DNA of 64,000 nt. It comes from Lentibacillus halodurans. GTDB lineage: Bacteria > Bacillota > Bacilli > Bacillales > Amphibacillaceae. The stretch is from assembly GCF_900112045.1 (NCBI RefSeq), contig NZ_FOJW01000007.1, positions 62,001 to 126,000 on the forward strand, read 5' to 3'. Under the pieces are notes generated by a model, which was given only the letters and a program-made list of their open reading frames with translations, ran no database searches and was not told the origin of the DNA. Position numbers and translations under genes: made by a program. This document shows positions 53,580 through 62,466 of this stretch, piece after piece (the first letter of the stretch is position 1; the number at the start of each line of letters is the position of its first letter).

Positions 53580-54257
53580 ATGGGCGTTGTGACCGTTGAC
53601 TTTGATGGAACCCTTTATCAGGGCAATTCGTTTAACATGATGTTTCAGGTGGCGAATAAATCGTTTGGTCTGAAGCAATGGACTGTTGTCGGCACAGGCA
53701 TTGTTAAAGCGGCAGCTGCTGGTCTCGCGAAAGGTAAGAATGCACTCAGGGTGCAATTTTTCAAGACATTTGCCAAATCTTTCAAAGGCATGACACATAC
53801 AGAATTGAATGACTTTTTTTATAAATTGGTGGAAATGGGCAAGCAGGATGCCCATTATGACTTAATACATAAAATTCGTGAACATGAACGACAGGGTGAT
53901 CACATTATGGTTTTGTCCGGTGCGCTTAGCCCGTTTTTGAAAGTGTTCACAAAAGAAATGGGATTGGATGTCCATATTATCAGTACCGAATTGCAAGTGG
54001 ATGAAGATGGAATTTGTACAGGCACAGTCGGTTCTGTTATTAACGGCGATGAAAAGGTAAACAAGGTCCGTGAATGGATCGATCGCCAGAAGCAGCTTGG
54101 CAATCTGACTGAAGCTGAGGCGAACGAAACCTGGGCATATGCTGACAGCGAAAGTGATGTTCCATTGTTTCAATTTGTCAAACACCCGGTTGTTGTGAAC
54201 CCGGATGAGACGATGAAGGAGATAGCAGTAAGGCGGGGATGGATGCTGTTTGGTTAG
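53580..54257 (+). CDS. HAD-superfamily hydrolase, subfamily IB (SerB-like)
   Basis: This 225-residue phosphatase has nucleophile Asp7 and Asp9 in TVDFDGTLYQGNS, motif II VLSGAL, the IB-type VGSVINGDEKVNKVREW, and motif III/IV in WAYADSESDVPLF. It has the helical cap between motifs I and II. Such proteins hydrolyse phosphoserine-like or lipid phosphates. Which one is unknown here. ATG 53580 follows AGAGGTGAT. It is followed after 55 bases by the epimerase gene, possibly cotranscribed. Confidence 0.85.
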   Translation: MGVVTVDFDGTLYQGNSFNMMFQVANKSFGLKQWTVVGTGIVKAAAAGLAKGKNALRVQFFKTFAKSFKGMTHTELNDFFYKLVEMGKQDAHYDLIHKIREHERQGDHIMVLSGALSPFLKVFTKEMGLDVHIISTELQVDEDGICTGTVGSVINGDEKVNKVREWIDRQKQLGNLTEAEANETWAYADSESDVPLFQFVKHPVVVNPDETMKEIAVRRGWMLFG

Positions 54258-54312
54258 TGTTATGTCAGCATGTTGAGGTTTAGTTACTGACGTCGTCGGA
54301 GGGGGAAACGGT

Positions 54313-55374
54313 TTGAAAATTACTGAATTACAGACACAAAGATCTTCCATGCCATTGGAAAAAACATTTAAAACGGCTTTGAGAGAAGTAACGGAAATTG
54401 AAGTGATTGATGTTATGATTCGACTGGAAAATGGAGAGGCTGGTTTTGGCTCGGCTGCATCCACCTGGCAAATTACCGGTGAATCACTCGCAAGTATTCA
54501 GGCAGCTATTGAGGGACCTATTAAATCATTGATTCTCAATCAGGATATCGAGGAATTGGAAGATATTTTGACAAAGGTCGAGAGAAGCTGCGCAGGTAAT
54601 ACGAGTGCTAAGGCTGCGGTTGATATTGCCTTGCATGATGTCTATTGCCGATTGTTCCAATTGCCTCTGCATCAGTATCTCGGCGGTGGTTCAGATTTTC
54701 CTGAAACAGATATGACCATTAGCATTAACGCGCCGGATGTGATGCAAACAGATGCCAGACATCGTGTCAAGCAAGGATTTAATGTGCTGAAAATAAAAGT
54801 CGGTAACAACGAACAAACTGATATCAGCCGGATACAAAAGATTCGTGAGGCTGTTGGTTCAGATGTGCAGCTAAGGTTGGATGCCAATCAGGGATGGAAG
54901 CCTAAACAAGCAGTCAAAATCATCCGTTACCTGGAGGAAAATGCGGGGGTTGAATTAGTCGAACAGCCAGTACCGGCACATGACTTTGAAGGTCTAAAAT
55001 ACATCCGTGAACGTGTTGATACACCGATCATGGCAGATGAAAGTGTCTTTACCCCGTTTGATGCATTTCGTCTGATCAGCATGGGAGCGGTTGATCTGTT
55101 GAATATTAAGCTGATGAAAAGCGGTGGTATTCGGAGGGCAAGACAAATCGCTGACACGGCGCAAAGTGCTGGCATTGAATGCATGATTGGCAGTATGATG
55201 GAATCCAATTTTTCTATAACCGCTGCTGCCCATCTTGCCTATGCACACCGTAACATCACATATTATGACCTTGATGCAGCTTTATGGCTGAAAGAACAAG
55301 CTGCGGATAAAGCCATCACATGGCGTGGGCGTACAGCTGAACTGTCGAATAAACCAGGGCTTGGATTCAGCTGA
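54313..55374 (+). CDS. Dipeptide epimerase (L-Ala-D/L-Glu epimerase type), enolase superfamily
   Basis: This 353-residue Mg-dependent enzyme racemises the second residue of dipeptides such as L-Ala-D-Glu from murein recycling. All catalytic positions of the muconate-lactonising group are present: Lys160 and Lys162 (LKIKVG), Asp190 and Asn192 (RLDANQGW), Glu217 (VEQPVP), Asp242 (MADES) and Lys269 (LMKSGG). The start is TTG 54313 behind GGAGGGGGAAAC. B. subtilis YkfB is the model. No ykf-type peptidase genes are adjacent, so the exact dipeptide is open. Confidence 0.9.
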   Translation: MKITELQTQRSSMPLEKTFKTALREVTEIEVIDVMIRLENGEAGFGSAASTWQITGESLASIQAAIEGPIKSLILNQDIEELEDILTKVERSCAGNTSAKAAVDIALHDVYCRLFQLPLHQYLGGGSDFPETDMTISINAPDVMQTDARHRVKQGFNVLKIKVGNNEQTDISRIQKIREAVGSDVQLRLDANQGWKPKQAVKIIRYLEENAGVELVEQPVPAHDFEGLKYIRERVDTPIMADESVFTPFDAFRLISMGAVDLLNIKLMKSGGIRRARQIADTAQSAGIECMIGSMMESNFSITAAAHLAYAHRNITYYDLDAALWLKEQAADKAITWRGRTAELSNKPGLGFS

Positions 55375-55468
55375 ATGCTGGCGTTTCAATAGCCTGCAAT
55401 GATATTATGCTGACATAATGGGGACACTGATCAGAAGGAAGTCAAACATATTCAAAGGTGATACGATA

Positions 55469-56122
55469 ATGAATGTCAGGATTGCGTTATCTTATACAAC
55501 ACCCAAAGGGACTGAAACCTCATTCAGCTCAGAGGAAATGTCAGCAGCCAAAGCGCTTTTGCTGGCTGAGGATCTGGAAAAAACAGGCCGTTTAAAATAT
55601 ATCACGTTCATTGATAAACATGAAACGAAATGGACGATGAAGGAACTAACGAAACAACTGGAACAAATTCAGACCGAGCCACATGATGTCATCGTCTATT
55701 TTGATGGCGGCTTTGACAGATCAACGAAAAAATCCGGATTGGGCTGTGTGATTTACTATGAGCAGAACAGCAAGTCCTGGCGCCTGCGTAAAAATGCACT
55801 GGCCGAGGAACTTGAAACGAACAATGAAGCTGAGTATGCAGCCCTTCATCTTGCTGTTCAGGAATTGGATTTATTGGGTGTGCACCATTTGGCGGTCACT
55901 TTGAAGGGTGATTCCCAGGTTGTGATCAATCAGTTAAGGGGTAACTGGCCGTGTTATGAAGCGGAATTGAATCAATGGGCCGATCGGATTGAAAATCATC
56001 TTAAAAAGCTAGGAATTGACCCGGCGTATGCACTTGTTCCCCGGAAAGATAATCGGGAAGCGGACTGGCTGGCATCCCAAGCTTTGAACAATATTGATAT
56101 ATCAAGCACAAGTGAAATGTGA
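55469..56122 (+). CDS. RNase H-like protein (YpeP/YpdQ type)
   Basis: This 217-residue protein has a variable N-terminal 70 residues and a C-terminal RNase HI fold. The four acidic positions are kept: Asp79 (VYFDGG), Glu120 (TNNEAEY), Asp148 (LKGDSQ) and Asp199 (NREADW). It may cleave RNA in RNA-DNA hybrids, although B. subtilis YpeP/YpdQ activity is weak or unproven. ATG 55469 follows AAAGGTGAT. A second, decayed copy of the last 40 or so codons lies at 59.5 kb beyond the siderophore genes. Confidence 0.85.
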   Translation: MNVRIALSYTTPKGTETSFSSEEMSAAKALLLAEDLEKTGRLKYITFIDKHETKWTMKELTKQLEQIQTEPHDVIVYFDGGFDRSTKKSGLGCVIYYEQNSKSWRLRKNALAEELETNNEAEYAALHLAVQELDLLGVHHLAVTLKGDSQVVINQLRGNWPCYEAELNQWADRIENHLKKLGIDPAYALVPRKDNREADWLASQALNNIDISSTSEM

Positions 56123-56251
56123 GAGAAGATCCTTCTCGATTGATCCTTGTGCTTACTATTTCAATCCGATAAAATCATTCGCCTTATCATATAATAGATG
56201 CTCATCCCCTAGTCTATTGTATGGATGACAAATAAACGCATTAACCTATCT

Positions 56252-57247
56252 TTAAGACTTCATTAAAAGATAGATAAAATAACTTCCGCCTATTAGCGAG
56301 ACAATTAAACCTACAGGTATTTCAGAAGGTGCGAGTATATTTCGGCCGATTGTATCAGCAGCAAGTAACAGTAGTGCCCCTAACAGAGCAGAAATAATGA
56401 GCATGTGCCGATGATTTGCCCCAACTAATTTCCGTGCCAGGTGAGGAATCACGAGACCGAGAAAAGCGATGGCTCCTCCTACAGCTACGCTTGCACCGGC
56501 AAGTGCTACCGCAATAAAAAGCAATAATAATCGTTCTTTCTCAACCTGTGTTCCGAGACCTTGGGCTATTTCATCACCAAGGTGTAAGGTGTCTAATGTC
56601 CCTGCTTTATAAAATGTAATCGGAAGAAGAATAAGCAGCCACGGTAATAAAGCTAATGTATAAGTCCAATCTGTTCCTGCGATATTACCGGAAAGCCAGA
56701 CGGTTGCCTGGGTAAAATTATTGGGATCCATTTTCAATTGGTAGACAATAATTAAAGCTGAAAAAGCGGCATTAATACCAATACCTACTAATATCAACCG
56801 TATGGGAGATACGCCATTTTTCCAGGAGATCACATAGATTAATATAGCGGCTGTCATAGCTCCTGCAAGTGCAGCTAACGGAAGAATGAATACTTGGGAG
56901 GATGTGTTTTCTTGTGTGAAGTATATAAATAATACAACAGCAAACCCTGCCCCGCTATTAATCCCTAAAATACCAGGATCAGCTAGTTCATTATGAGTTA
57001 CCCCTTGTAAAATACCTCCTGATATCGCCATACCTGCCCCAATTAAAAGCGCAATTATCATCCGAGGCAAGCGGAAGTCAAATAAGACAAGCTGATTCTG
57101 GTCACTGCCCTGTCCAATTATCGTTTTCCATACATCTAAGGGGGCAATACGCATTGTGCCCATGTTAAGTGAGATTAATAGAGTTATTATAATTGCAAAA
57201 AGGAGTCCAGTCAGCAGCAGTCCGGTTTTTCTTTTTTGTGATACCAT
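56252..57247 (-). CDS. Iron-siderophore ABC permease, FecCD family (second subunit)
   Basis: This 331-residue permease with about nine helices is one half of a BtuC-type importer channel for ferric siderophores. FecCD signatures include FRLPRMIIALLIGAGMAISG, GILGINSGAGFA, IAFLGLVIPHLARKLVG and PSEIPVGLIVSLIGGSYFIYL. Its start overlaps the stop of the first permease, so they are translated together. It resembles B. subtilis YfhA. No ATPase gene is nearby, and a shared ATPase (YusV type) elsewhere is likely. Confidence 0.93.
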   Translation of the reverse strand: MVSQKRKTGLLLTGLLFAIIITLLISLNMGTMRIAPLDVWKTIIGQGSDQNQLVLFDFRLPRMIIALLIGAGMAISGGILQGVTHNELADPGILGINSGAGFAVVLFIYFTQENTSSQVFILPLAALAGAMTAAILIYVISWKNGVSPIRLILVGIGINAAFSALIIVYQLKMDPNNFTQATVWLSGNIAGTDWTYTLALLPWLLILLPITFYKAGTLDTLHLGDEIAQGLGTQVEKERLLLLFIAVALAGASVAVGGAIAFLGLVIPHLARKLVGANHRHMLIISALLGALLLLAADTIGRNILAPSEIPVGLIVSLIGGSYFIYLLMKS

Positions 57248-58281
57248 TACAACTCTCTCCCTTCACGTCTGGCAAGATAGAGGAAAAAAGGCACGCCAAC
57301 TAATGCCGTCATGGTACCTACTGGTGTTTCAAATGGAGGATTCACCATGCGGGAAGCTGTATCAGCCAGCACAAGCAATAGAGCACCTAAGACAGCAGCA
57401 GCAGGAATGATCCATTGATAATTAACACCTACAAGAAAACGTGTGATGTGTGGAATAACTAATCCGATAAATCCAATTGTTCCTGCTACAGCAACAGCGG
57501 CTCCTGTCAATAAGAGTACAACCATTATTGCTATGATTTTTAGGAGGACCGTTTGCTGCCCAAGTCCCTTTGCAACATCTTCGCCTAAGTTTAAAACGAT
57601 AATGGATTTTGATAATAAAAGCGCGATGATCAAACCCATCATGACGATTGGTGCCAGTAATTGGACGTGTATCCATTGAACACTGGCCACGCCACCTGCG
57701 TACCAGAAGCTCATATCCTTTGCAATATTAAAATGAATAGCAATACCTGAAGAAAGTGCGCTTAACATAGATGTCACAGCCGTACCAGCTAATGCTAATT
57801 TAACAGGCGTGAGACCACTTTTAGAAATAGATCCTACACCAAAGACAATACCAGCACCTAATCCTGCACCAGCAAATGCCCATACCATCATGCCTAATGA
57901 TGAAACGTGCGGTGTTATTGCCATTGCCACAGCTACCATAAAACTGGCACCAGCAGTCACTCCCATAATGGAGGGTGATGCCAAGGCGTTTCTGGTCATA
58001 CCTTGCATAATCGCACCGGATACAGCAAGTGCTGCTCCAATCAGTGCAGCAGCTAATCCACGCGGAAGACGCAAATTGCGGATAATCTGATGCGCCGTTT
58101 CATTTGAATCATATTGTGTAAGACTATCCCAAATCGTTGGCAAATCGACTTCTGCTGCTCCATATAAAATGGAGAGCACTAATGAAAGAAGAAGTATGAT
58201 GAAACCGCCAATAATCACGAAAGAAGCAATCAGTGGTCTTGATTGAGTGGGTGTTCGTTTTTTATTTTTAGCAAATGCCAT
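57247..58281 (-). CDS. Iron-siderophore ABC permease, FecCD family (first subunit)
   Basis: This 344-residue partner permease has RNLRLPRGLAAALIGAALAV, SPSIMGVTAGASFMVAVAM, GTIGFIGLVIPHITRFLVG and PFETPVGTMTALVGVPFFLY. The N-terminus is basic, followed by a helix. It resembles B. subtilis YfiZ. It is divergent from the binding-protein gene, and both sides carry a Fur-type box in the 183-base space between them. The TTA-rich codon use of this cassette differs from the neighbouring genes. Confidence 0.93.
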   Translation of the reverse strand: MAFAKNKKRTPTQSRPLIASFVIIGGFIILLLSLVLSILYGAAEVDLPTIWDSLTQYDSNETAHQIIRNLRLPRGLAAALIGAALAVSGAIMQGMTRNALASPSIMGVTAGASFMVAVAMAITPHVSSLGMMVWAFAGAGLGAGIVFGVGSISKSGLTPVKLALAGTAVTSMLSALSSGIAIHFNIAKDMSFWYAGGVASVQWIHVQLLAPIVMMGLIIALLLSKSIIVLNLGEDVAKGLGQQTVLLKIIAIMVVLLLTGAAVAVAGTIGFIGLVIPHITRFLVGVNYQWIIPAAAVLGALLLVLADTASRMVNPPFETPVGTMTALVGVPFFLYLARREGREL

Positions 58282-58303
58282 TGTTGCATACTCCTTAACA
58301 AAT

Positions 58304-58318
58304 TGAGAACTATTATCA
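58304..58318 (-). promoter_or_regulatory. Fur box for the permease operon
   Basis: TGAGAACTATTATCA resembles the 7-1-7 Fur consensus TGATAATNATTATCA, with differences confined to the left half. It lies 23 bases before the first permease start, over the expected promoter. Iron would repress. Confidence 0.65.
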
Positions 58319-58388
58319 TTCTAGTATAAGAGAAAAAAATAAAGATTGGTAGTATGGTGAATAATATTTTTCGTTTGAAGAATAATTT

Positions 58389-58417
58389 TTGTAATTGAAA
58401 ATGAAAATTGTTATCAT
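58389..58417 (+). promoter_or_regulatory. Promoter and Fur box of the siderophore-binding gene
   Basis: TTGTAA (58389-58394), a 17-base spacer and TATCAT (58412-58417) form a promoter. TGAAAATTGTTATCA (58402-58416), a Fur-like 7-1-7 site, covers the spacer and the -10 box. Confidence 0.75.
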
Positions 58418-58464
58418 TTAGAGAGGGAATCGTGCTACATAGTCTAAGGAGGAAATTATAAAAA

Positions 58465-59463
58465 ATGAAGGCATATAGAAAAGGTCTGTTGATATGTTTA
58501 GCTGTTGCTTTTCTATTTCTGTTTACAGCGTGTGGCAATGATGAAGATACAGATACAGCAGAATCTTCTGATGATAGCGAAGCAGCAGAGGATCAAAATG
58601 CTGACGATACAGGTGCAGAAGATGGAGAAACAAGAACACTAACAGATGCGATGGGTCATGAGGTGACGATTCCAGCAAATCCTGAACGAGTGATTGCATC
58701 TTATCTCGAAGATTATTTAGTCGCATTAGGCATTACACCAGTTGCACAATGGTCTGTTCGCGATGGAGAGGATATTCAGGATTATTTACAGGATGAGTTA
58801 GAGAATATCCCAACGATCCCGAGTGAATTACCATATGAAGCAGTTGCCTCATTTGAACCGGACTTGTTATTAATGGATTCAGCAGGCATGGTAGAAGATA
58901 ATAAATATGATCAATATAATAAAATTGCGCCTACTTTTGTTGTTGGAACGGAGCAGAATAATGACTGGCGCGAAGAATTACGAATTATTTCTGAGGTCTT
59001 TAATAATGAAGACAAAGTAGAGGAAGTATTAGCATCGTACGAGGCGAAAGCAGAAGATGCAAAAGAGCAAATTCAAGGGGCTATTGGTGACGAATCCGTT
59101 GCTGCGTTATGGCTAATTGCAGATACGTTTTACATTGTAAGTGAAAATCTATCCAGTGGGGACTTATTATATAATGATTTAGGTTTGACAGCTCCAAGTG
59201 TTGTATCTGAGATCTCGGAAACGACAAATTCGAATTGGACAGAAATCTCACTTGAAAAACTGGCAGAATTAAAAGCGGATCATATCATTTTGGTGAATAG
59301 TGATAATGGATCAAGTGTATTAGAAGATCCAATATGGGAAAATATCCCTGCCGTACAAAAAGGTAATATTTATGAATACGGTCAGGAGTCAAGCTGGCTA
59401 TATACCGGACCAATCGCTAACAGTCAAATGATCGATGACGCCCTGGAAAAACTGGTTGAATAA
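58465..59463 (+). CDS. Iron-siderophore-binding lipoprotein
   Basis: This 332-residue substrate-binding protein is attached to the outer face of the membrane by a lipid on Cys23 (lipobox LFTAC). A very acidic linker (about 26-50) follows. The fold is BtuF/FecB-like: TLTDAMGHEVTIPANPERVI, SYLEDYLVALGITPVAQWSV, SFEPDLLLMDS and ISLEKLAELKADHIILVN. It resembles YfiY-type hydroxamate (schizokinen/arthrobactin) receptors. AAGGAGG lies twelve bases before ATG. It works with the two divergent FecCD permeases. Confidence 0.92.
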   Translation: MKAYRKGLLICLAVAFLFLFTACGNDEDTDTAESSDDSEAAEDQNADDTGAEDGETRTLTDAMGHEVTIPANPERVIASYLEDYLVALGITPVAQWSVRDGEDIQDYLQDELENIPTIPSELPYEAVASFEPDLLLMDSAGMVEDNKYDQYNKIAPTFVVGTEQNNDWREELRIISEVFNNEDKVEEVLASYEAKAEDAKEQIQGAIGDESVAALWLIADTFYIVSENLSSGDLLYNDLGLTAPSVVSEISETTNSNWTEISLEKLAELKADHIILVNSDNGSSVLEDPIWENIPAVQKGNIYEYGQESSWLYTGPIANSQMIDDALEKLVE

Positions 59464-59488
59464 GGAAGAAACGGCGTGAATCATAGGC

Positions 59489-59613
59489 AGATTGGATTTA
59501 AAATCACTTTGAAAAGCTGGGAATTGACCCGGCGGTATGCATTTGTTACCCGGAAAGATAATCGAGAAGCGGATAAGCTGGCTTTAACCATGATAAGTAC
59601 ATGCGAGATATGA
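59489..59613 (+). pseudogene. Partial duplicate of the RNase H-like gene 3' end
   Basis: These bases repeat 55982-56122 (the last 45 or so codons of the RNase H-like gene) with many changes. The shared runs include GGAATTGACCCGGCG and CCGGAAAGATAATCG. An extra G after CCCGGCG shifts the frame, and the end is shortened before TGA 59611. No start or ribosome site is attached. The siderophore set lies exactly between the two copies. Confidence 0.8.
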
Positions 59614-59632
59614 GTTCTTTGATTTTATTTCA

Positions 59633-59662
59633 TTGACTGCCTGCTGTGTTACGCTATATAAT
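59633..59662 (+). promoter_or_regulatory. Sigma-A promoter of queF
   Basis: TTGACT (59633-59638), an 18-base spacer and TATAAT (59657-59662). The transcript would start about 40 bases before the preQ1 aptamer. Confidence 0.8.
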
Positions 59663-59707
59663 AGTGCAAGTGAAATGGATAATTGCATATCCGTTCTTGA
59701 TGATCGG

Positions 59708-59745
59708 AGAGGTTCTTAGCTTAAACCCTCTATAAAAAACTAAGG
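59708..59745 (+). promoter_or_regulatory. PreQ1-I riboswitch
   Basis: AGAGGTTCTTAGCTTAAACC, CTCTATAAAAAACTAAGG fits the preQ1-I aptamer: P1 stem AGAGG/CCTCT, the C-rich loop, the A-rich tail and the CTAA that forms the pseudoknot. CTAAGG (59740-59745) can also pair with CCTTAG (59774-59779) in the downstream terminator, which gives the off switch when preQ1 binds. Confidence 0.93.
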
Positions 59746-59762
59746 ACAGATGATTGAATTGT

Positions 59763-59793
59763 GAAACCATGTGCCTTAGGCCGTGGTTTTTTT
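59763..59793 (+). terminator. Riboswitch-controlled terminator
   Basis: AACCA-GCC (from 59765) pairs with GGC-TGGTT (to 59788), loop TTA, followed by a T run. Its loop side contains CCTTAG, the partner of the aptamer's 3' end. Confidence 0.85.
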
Positions 59794-59825
59794 ATTGGCT
59801 AATTTTTGGCAGAGGAGGTTTGAAT

Positions 59826-60314
59826 ATGGAAGGTCGGCGAGATGAAGATTTGCAGGATTTATCGCAACTGGGCAGTCAGGGAACAGCTTATCAGTTTGAT
59901 TACACACCGGATGTTCTCGAGACATTTGACAATAAGCATCCTGACAGGGATTATTTTGTCAAATTCAATTGCCCTGAATTTACAACTTTATGTCCGAAAA
60001 CCGGTCAGCCGGACTTTGGTATCGTCTATATCAGCTATATACCGGAACGTAAAATGGTTGAGAGCAAATCGTTAAAATTATATTTGTTCAGTTTCAGAAA
60101 CCATGGTGATTTTCATGAGGACAGCATGAACATTATTATGAATGATTTAATAGATTTGATGGATCCGCGTTATATTGAAGTGTGGGGAAAGTTTACACCA
60201 CGCGGTGGTATTTCCATTGATCCTTACTGCAATTACGGTAAGCCTGATACACGGTTTGAGGAGATGGCAGCCCATCGTCTGATGAACCATGATCTGTATC
60301 CCGCATATAACTAG
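59826..60314 (+). CDS. queF: NADPH-dependent preQ0 reductase QueF (7-cyano-7-deazaguanine reductase)
   Basis: This 162-residue unimodular QueF reduces preQ0 to preQ1 in queuosine biosynthesis. It has the catalytic Cys and QueF motif in [14 protein letters not shown], the substrate Glu in [20 protein letters not shown] and the C-terminal [19 protein letters not shown] 59826 follows GAGGAGG; upstream in-frame codons belong to the terminator. It is repressed by its product preQ1 through the riboswitch. A queuosine-precursor transporter gene follows. The rest of the que genes are not in the window. Confidence 0.97.
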   Translation: MEGRRDEDLQDLSQLGSQGTAYQFDYTPDVLETFDNKHPDRDYFVKFNCPEFTTLCPKTGQPDFGIVYISYIPERKMVESKSLKLYLFSFRNHGDFHEDSMNIIMNDLIDLMDPRYIEVWGKFTPRGGISIDPYCNYGKPDTRFEEMAAHRLMNHDLYPAYN

Positions 60315-60397
60315 CAGTAATCCCCCGCCTGAATTATGAGGACAAATCTAATGAGGCGCAGGGAAACTGCCAGTAAATGTCCGATTGGTTCGTCTAA

Positions 60398-60426
60398 CAA
60401 TCAGCGGGTAAAATGCCCGCTGATTG
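60398..60426. other. Perfect hairpin between queF and yhhQ
   Basis: CAATCAGCGGG (60398-60408), loop TAAAATG, CCCGCTGATTG (60416-60426). It is strong but has no T run, so an mRNA-end stabiliser or processing site is as likely as a terminator. Confidence 0.6.
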
Positions 60427-60519
60427 AAGATTCACTGTATCCGGAAAAAGTTGATAATCGTTAATAGAGGGTGGCTTTGAATCCTTTCCTTAATGATGAA
60501 AGGGAGGGGAGAGGATTGA

Positions 60520-61113
60520 ATGTTTGTTTATTTGAATGCACTATTTGTCGGATTGTTATTAATATCCAATATATTGGGTGTCAAGCTGTTCAGTCTCGGG
60601 GAAATTGTACTGCCGGCAGCGGTGATTGTGTATGTCGTGACGTACTTGATCACGGATGTGATCGGTGAAGTCTATGGCAGGGATGCCGCCCGGAAAACAG
60701 TTCAGGCAGGGTTTCTGACACAAGTGATTGCACTGTTATTTATTTTTATTGCGATAGAATTGCCTGCTGCACCTGATTTCGGTATGCAGCCAGAATTTGC
60801 AGCTATTTTGGGTGGAAGTTTCCGGGTAATGCTAGCGAGTCTAATTTCATATGTTGTGAGCCAAAATCTGGATGTGAGCATTTTTCATCGCCTGAAAGCA
60901 AGGCACGGGGAGTCAAAACTTTGGTTGCGTAACAATCTGTCAACGGTGACCAGTCAGCTCGTTGATACAACCGTGTTTATTGCCGTTGCCTTTTGGGGGA
61001 CTGTCCCGTTCAGTGTGCTAGTGGGGATGATTGTTTCCCAATATTTAGTTAAACTTGGCATCGCACTGCTTGACACACCAATCGTGTATTTGTTCGTGAA
61101 ATTTGCGAGATAA
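60520..61113 (+). CDS. yhhQ: Queuosine precursor transporter, YhhQ/VUT family
   Basis: This 197-residue membrane protein with six helices takes up preQ0, preQ1 or queuine-like bases. Family marks are LLISNILGVKLFSLG, VTYLITDVIGEVYGRDAAR, SYVVSQNLDVSIFHRLK and LSTVTSQLVDTTVFI. ATG 60520 follows GGGAGGGGAGAGG. It lies 205 bases after queF in the same direction, so the two probably serve the same pathway, though a hairpin lies between them and I see no second riboswitch. Confidence 0.92.
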   Translation: MFVYLNALFVGLLLISNILGVKLFSLGEIVLPAAVIVYVVTYLITDVIGEVYGRDAARKTVQAGFLTQVIALLFIFIAIELPAAPDFGMQPEFAAILGGSFRVMLASLISYVVSQNLDVSIFHRLKARHGESKLWLRNNLSTVTSQLVDTTVFIAVAFWGTVPFSVLVGMIVSQYLVKLGIALLDTPIVYLFVKFAR

Positions 61114-61137
61114 AGGAAATCGGTTTGTTCATGCTAA

Positions 61138-61174
61138 AACCCCCGGCACGATAGGTGCACCGGGGGTTATTTTT
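61138..61174. terminator. Bidirectional terminator between yhhQ and ilvE
   Basis: AACCCCCGG (61138-61146) pairs with CCGGGGGTT (61160-61168), with GCAC/GTGC inside. AAAA is on the left and ATTTTTAT on the right. Confidence 0.88.
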
Positions 61175-62279
61175 ATCCGGACGCTTTCAGATTGGTTTGC
61201 TTTACGTCTTCAATTTTTTCAACCCAGCCGAATGGGTCCTGAATTTTGCCATATTGGATTCCTGTCAGGGTGTCGTAAAGTCGTTTGGCAATGGCACCGG
61301 TTTTACCGTCGTTGATTTCAAGGTGGTCGCCCGCTTGTACCAGCTCGCCGATTGGGGAAATGACGGCAGCTGTCCCGGCGCCGAATGCTTCTTCAAGTGA
61401 GCCGTTTTTATGGGCTTGGTATACTTCCTCCATGGAAATTTTTCGTTCTTCAATTGGCACATGCCATTGCTTCAGCAGCTGAATGACTGAATTCCTGGTA
61501 ACCCCTTCCAGAATGCTTCCGTTCAGAGCAGGGGTGATAACGGTGCCGTTAATTTTGAAAAATACATTCATACTGCCGACTTCTTCGATATATTTCCGTT
61601 CAACGCCGTCAAGCCATAATACTTGAGCAATTCCCTCTTCGGCGACTTCCTGTGCTTTAAGGCTTGCCGCGTAGTTCCCGCCGGTTTTCGCCTCGCCGGT
61701 TCCGCCGGTTACGGTACGGACATATTCGTTTTCAACGGCGATTTTTATCGGATTGATACCTTCTTTGTAATAAGCACCGACCGGCGAAAGGATTATAATA
61801 AATTTATAATGGCGTGATGGTGCCACACCGAGATAAGGCTCGGTAGAAATGATAAATGGCCGAATATACAGTGATGTCCCCTCGGCTTTTGGGATCCAGT
61901 CTTTTTCCAGTGCGATGAGCTGTTTGACGGCCTTCAGTGCAAAAGTTTCATCAATTGACGGGATGCATAGTCGATTGTTGGAATGATTCATCCGCTGAAA
62001 GTTACGCTCGGGACGGAATAATTGCGCATCGCCATCAGGTGTCAGATATGCTTTCATTCCTTCAAACACGGATTGGCCATAATGGAAAACCATTGCTGAC
62101 GGGTCGACAGTCAGCGGCTCGTAAGGCACAATGCGCGGAGCATGCCATCCTTTTTCGCCCGTGTAATCCATCAAAAACATGTGATCTGTAAATTTTCGTC
62201 CGAATTCCAGTTGATCTGCTTGTGGTTTATCCTTGCCTGAAGAACAGGGATCCATTCGAATTGAATGTTCTTCCTCCAT
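61173..62279 (-). CDS. ilvE: Branched-chain amino acid aminotransferase
   Basis: This 368-residue fold-type IV PLP enzyme interconverts Val, Leu and Ile with their 2-keto acids. It carries FHYGQSVFEGMKAYLTPDGD, YIRPFIISTEPYLGV, the PLP lysine in EAKTGGNYAASL, EEVGSMNVFF and AFGAGTAAVISPIGE. The N-terminus is the usual one of Bacillus YbgE/YwaA (long form). ATG 62279 follows AAGGGGAT. A CodY box lies in the shared upstream region, and ilvD, another enzyme of the pathway, starts 1.3 kb away. Confidence 0.95.
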   Translation of the reverse strand: MEEEHSIRMDPCSSGKDKPQADQLEFGRKFTDHMFLMDYTGEKGWHAPRIVPYEPLTVDPSAMVFHYGQSVFEGMKAYLTPDGDAQLFRPERNFQRMNHSNNRLCIPSIDETFALKAVKQLIALEKDWIPKAEGTSLYIRPFIISTEPYLGVAPSRHYKFIIILSPVGAYYKEGINPIKIAVENEYVRTVTGGTGEAKTGGNYAASLKAQEVAEEGIAQVLWLDGVERKYIEEVGSMNVFFKINGTVITPALNGSILEGVTRNSVIQLLKQWHVPIEERKISMEEVYQAHKNGSLEEAFGAGTAAVISPIGELVQAGDHLEINDGKTGAIAKRLYDTLTGIQYGKIQDPFGWVEKIEDVKQTNLKASG

Positions 62280-62422
62280 GTCGCCATCCCCTTGTGTAAA
62301 AAGTTGTATACCATCATAAGATAATTTTTAAATAATAGCAAGCCCAAAATTTGATTTTTTACGCTTTATTAAAATATTTTAAAAATAATCTTCCAATACT
62401 TGAACAAGTGTGTTAAAATCTA

Positions 62423-62437
62423 AATTATCTGAATATT
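62423..62437. promoter_or_regulatory. CodY box between ilvE and the BASS symporter
   Basis: AATTATCTGAATATT matches the CodY consensus AATTTTCWGAAAATT at 13 of 15 positions. It lies 30 bases before the symporter start and about 145 before ilvE. CodY with isoleucine and GTP would repress one or both genes. Confidence 0.75.
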
Positions 62438-62466
62438 AAAATTCGATGAATGTGGGAGAGGATGGA

